Assembly: GCA_018814245.1 (NCBI GenBank)
Contig: JAHIZN010000433.1
Span: 1-16,032 of the forward strand
From: a bacterium
GTDB taxonomy: Bacteria; UBA9089; CG2-30-40-21
DNA length: 16,032 nt
Direction: 5' to 3'
Shown here: one piece after another, positions 14,546 through 16,032 of the stretch
Layout: each line of letters begins with the position of its first letter
Position numbering within the stretch: the first letter of the stretch is position 1
Notes under the pieces: generated by a model
Database searches by the model: none
What the model was told of the DNA's origin: nothing
Seen by the model: the letters and a program-made list of their open reading frames with translations, nothing else
Made by a program: the position numbers and the translations under genes

Positions 14546-15615
14546 AACAGGTTGTATTTTCAACTGTATTTTTATTGCTTTTCCTTGCTGGATCGATTGC
14601 TGATGCAAGGTGGATTCCAGAAAATGCTACCCCTAACGATATACAAAGATTAATCAAGATGGAAAAAGAGGACAAGGCAAAGATAATTAGAGAACAATAT
14701 CTTCAGGAACAGACAGAAAAACAAAAGAAAGAACAGGCAGTGGTTGGTGTTACGACTAATGGAACAATGAAGGGGGAGGGAGAAGCAGGCAGGGAAGTTT
14801 CTTCTCAATCACAAGTAACAGCAACAGATAAACATGGAGCGATACAGAATCAGTCTGCACAAGGAGTACAGGGAGAACAAGAAGTGCCAGGAGGGGTGCA
14901 AGGGATAGGAGTAACAACAAAAGGGCAAACAACGCTGGTTACAGACAAAGAGATGGAAAAAACGACAGAGGATAGAAAAATCCAAAAGACCGGATGGAAG
15001 GATTGGTTGGTTATTGGTTTTTTTCTTCTTATTTCTATGAGTTGCCTGCTTTTTTACTTTTATTCAATAAATAATTTAAGATGTAAGGCAAGTGGCAAGG
15101 GTGTTGCCTCTGACAAAAATGCTGCCTCAAAAGGGGTAACCCTGTTAGAGATAATGGTAGCTACAGCAGTGATTGCCATAAGCGTTCTTTGTATCTTAAG
15201 GGTATTTAGATATGCCTCTCTTGTTCAGCCTCAAACAGGATATTCAACCAAGGCAATGACCATGTGTCAGGAAAAATTAGAAGAGATACGGAATAGATCA
15301 TATTCAAATCTTACCGCAATTACAACAATCCATGAACCAGTAACTATGGGTCCCTATGGTTGGCAAGGAATCACACCAATAAACGGTGGAGCAACCCGAA
15401 CAGTAATAATAAAAAGGATAAATGAGGTATGGCATGGTGAGAGTGCTCCGCCAACATTTGAAGAGGTACCTATTGGTGGTACCTTTACCTATATGAAGGC
15501 AAATGTTAGGATGGAATGGGGTAGCATACCAGTTCGAGACAAGTCAGGTACAGTAACAGGAAGCATACCTCTTAAACGAGAATTGAGTGTCTTTATTGCT
15601 CCAAGGCTGCCATAA
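14542..15615 (+). CDS. Prepilin-like protein with long signal-peptide/TM leader
   Basis: A 357-residue protein starting within ATGA, overlapping the upstream stop by 4 bp, with GGAGGGA ahead of it, so translation is probably coupled. It has two unlike halves. Residues 1-22 are a signal peptide (LLLFLAGSIADA-R). About 23-150 are a charged Gln/Glu/Lys-rich, low-complexity linker, and 155-176 a transmembrane helix (WLVIGFFLLISMSCLLFYFY). Residues 193-225 then form a textbook class III prepilin motif, KG-VTLLEIMVATAVIAIS, with Gly198 at the cleavage position and Glu203 at +5. A PilV/GspI-like domain follows to the end (MCQEKLEEIRNRSY..., WGSIPVRDKSG). Normal prepilin leaders are about 6-25 residues; this one is 198. 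It may be a fusion of two ancestral genes. Its pairing with a PilX-like gene supports a role in a type IV pilus or pseudopilus. Confidence 0.78.
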   Translation: MKQVVFSTVFLLLFLAGSIADARWIPENATPNDIQRLIKMEKEDKAKIIREQYLQEQTEKQKKEQAVVGVTTNGTMKGEGEAGREVSSQSQVTATDKHGAIQNQSAQGVQGEQEVPGGVQGIGVTTKGQTTLVTDKEMEKTTEDRKIQKTGWKDWLVIGFFLLISMSCLLFYFYSINNLRCKASGKGVASDKNAASKGVTLLEIMVATAVIAISVLCILRVFRYASLVQPQTGYSTKAMTMCQEKLEEIRNRSYSNLTAITTIHEPVTMGPYGWQGITPINGGATRTVIIKRINEVWHGESAPPTFEEVPIGGTFTYMKANVRMEWGSIPVRDKSGTVTGSIPLKRELSVFIAPRLP

Positions 15616-15748
15616 TCAGGATAAATTCACCACATAAAGACCACGCGAAGGCACAAAAGACCAGACAAACATGTGGTATCATCAAAATTATCTCAAAAAA
15701 TACGAACAGCATAACGCTATCAATCTTGAACGGTGAACCTTGATAACC
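15616..15748. other. Gap downstream of the prepilin gene
   Basis: No gene and no clear terminator. The stretch ACCACATAAAGACCACGCGAAGGCACAAAAG at 15630-15660 is purine-rich and repetitive, of the kind seen in dispersed intergenic repeats. Confidence 0.4.
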
Positions 15749-16008
15749 TAATGTCGTGTCAACCTTAATTTGACGCATAACAATTTGTAGGGACATCCCT
15801 GACAGAGAGGCTCTCCTCTTGTGGGTGTCCATTAAGCAGGGACAAGCCCTGCAGCTACGATGTGATCGATTATTGTGTGTAGGAATCTTTGTAGCTGCGA
15901 CCCTTGTGGTCGCTTATTGGTGGGGCAGAAACAGGGGAGGCAGCACACCTCTGTCACCCCATGCATTCGCAGGGGCAGGCTCTGCGAATGCAGGGGGCAG
16001 GCTCTGTC
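15749..16008 (+). repeat. Long palindrome-array repeat, copy B
   Basis: This is a near-identical second copy of 9168-9425 in the same orientation, with the same hairpin modules. The main structural difference is the terminal hairpin: the arms TGCATTCGCA (15962-15971) and TGCGAATGCA (15983-15992) are kept, but the 11 bp between them (15972-15982, GGGGCAGGCTC) is the exact reverse complement of the 11 bp in copy A (9389-9399). Confidence 0.9.
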
Positions 16009-16032
16009 TATACATAATTAACTATGCGACAA

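Overview
The window looks like a chromosomal stretch from an uncultured Gram-negative bacterium of moderate G+C (roughly low forties per cent, judged by eye). Three things point that way: a very large secreted beta-rich protein ending in a type IX secretion (T9SS)-like sorting domain, a PorV/PorQ-family outer-membrane barrel gene next to it, and type IV pilus-like genes, mixed with ordinary housekeeping genes (hisS, tgt, hslU). Intergenic spaces are full of palindromic and heptamer repeats of the kind common in candidate-phylum genomes. I cannot name the phylum from the sequence alone.

Layout. 1-876: no supportable gene; small hairpins, then a 3 x 16 bp tandem repeat and a hairpin just before a ribosome binding site. 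877-6399 (+): one continuous frame broken by a single TAA at 4564-4566. The first part (877-4566) has a signal peptide, a seven-unit LVIVD propeller, Ig-like domains and a carboxypeptidase-regulatory-like domain. The second part (4654-6399; frame open from 4567) has a duplicated beta domain, two GW modules and the sorting domain. 6420-6547: perfect 32 bp inverted repeats. 6588-7496 (+): PorV/PorQ-family protein. 7738-8994 (-): hisS. 8995-9551: divergent hisS and tgt promoters separated by a palindrome-rich repeat. 9552-10712 (+): tgt with an apparent AUU start. 10761-10938: a MITE-like element with terminal inverted repeats and an 8 bp duplication. 11000-12364 (-): hslU without hslV. 12581-15615 (+): a PilX-like gene and, overlapping it by 4 bp, a prepilin-like gene with a very long leader. 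15749-16008: second copy of the long repeat from the hisS-tgt gap.

How the genes fit together. The large secreted protein and the PorV-like barrel plausibly form a cargo/outer-membrane-partner pair. The PilX-like and prepilin-like genes are translationally coupled minor-pilin or pseudopilin components behind a very strong sigma-70-type promoter. hisS, tgt and hslU are single-gene units and are not functionally linked to these systems.

Most interesting points: the lone in-frame TAA that separates a signal peptide from its sorting domain; a nine-unit heptamer array inside the signal-peptide codons that could shift frame by slippage; the AUU start of tgt; the fusion of a signal peptide plus membrane segment to an internal prepilin motif; and an 11 bp segment lying in opposite orientation between the two copies of the long repeat.
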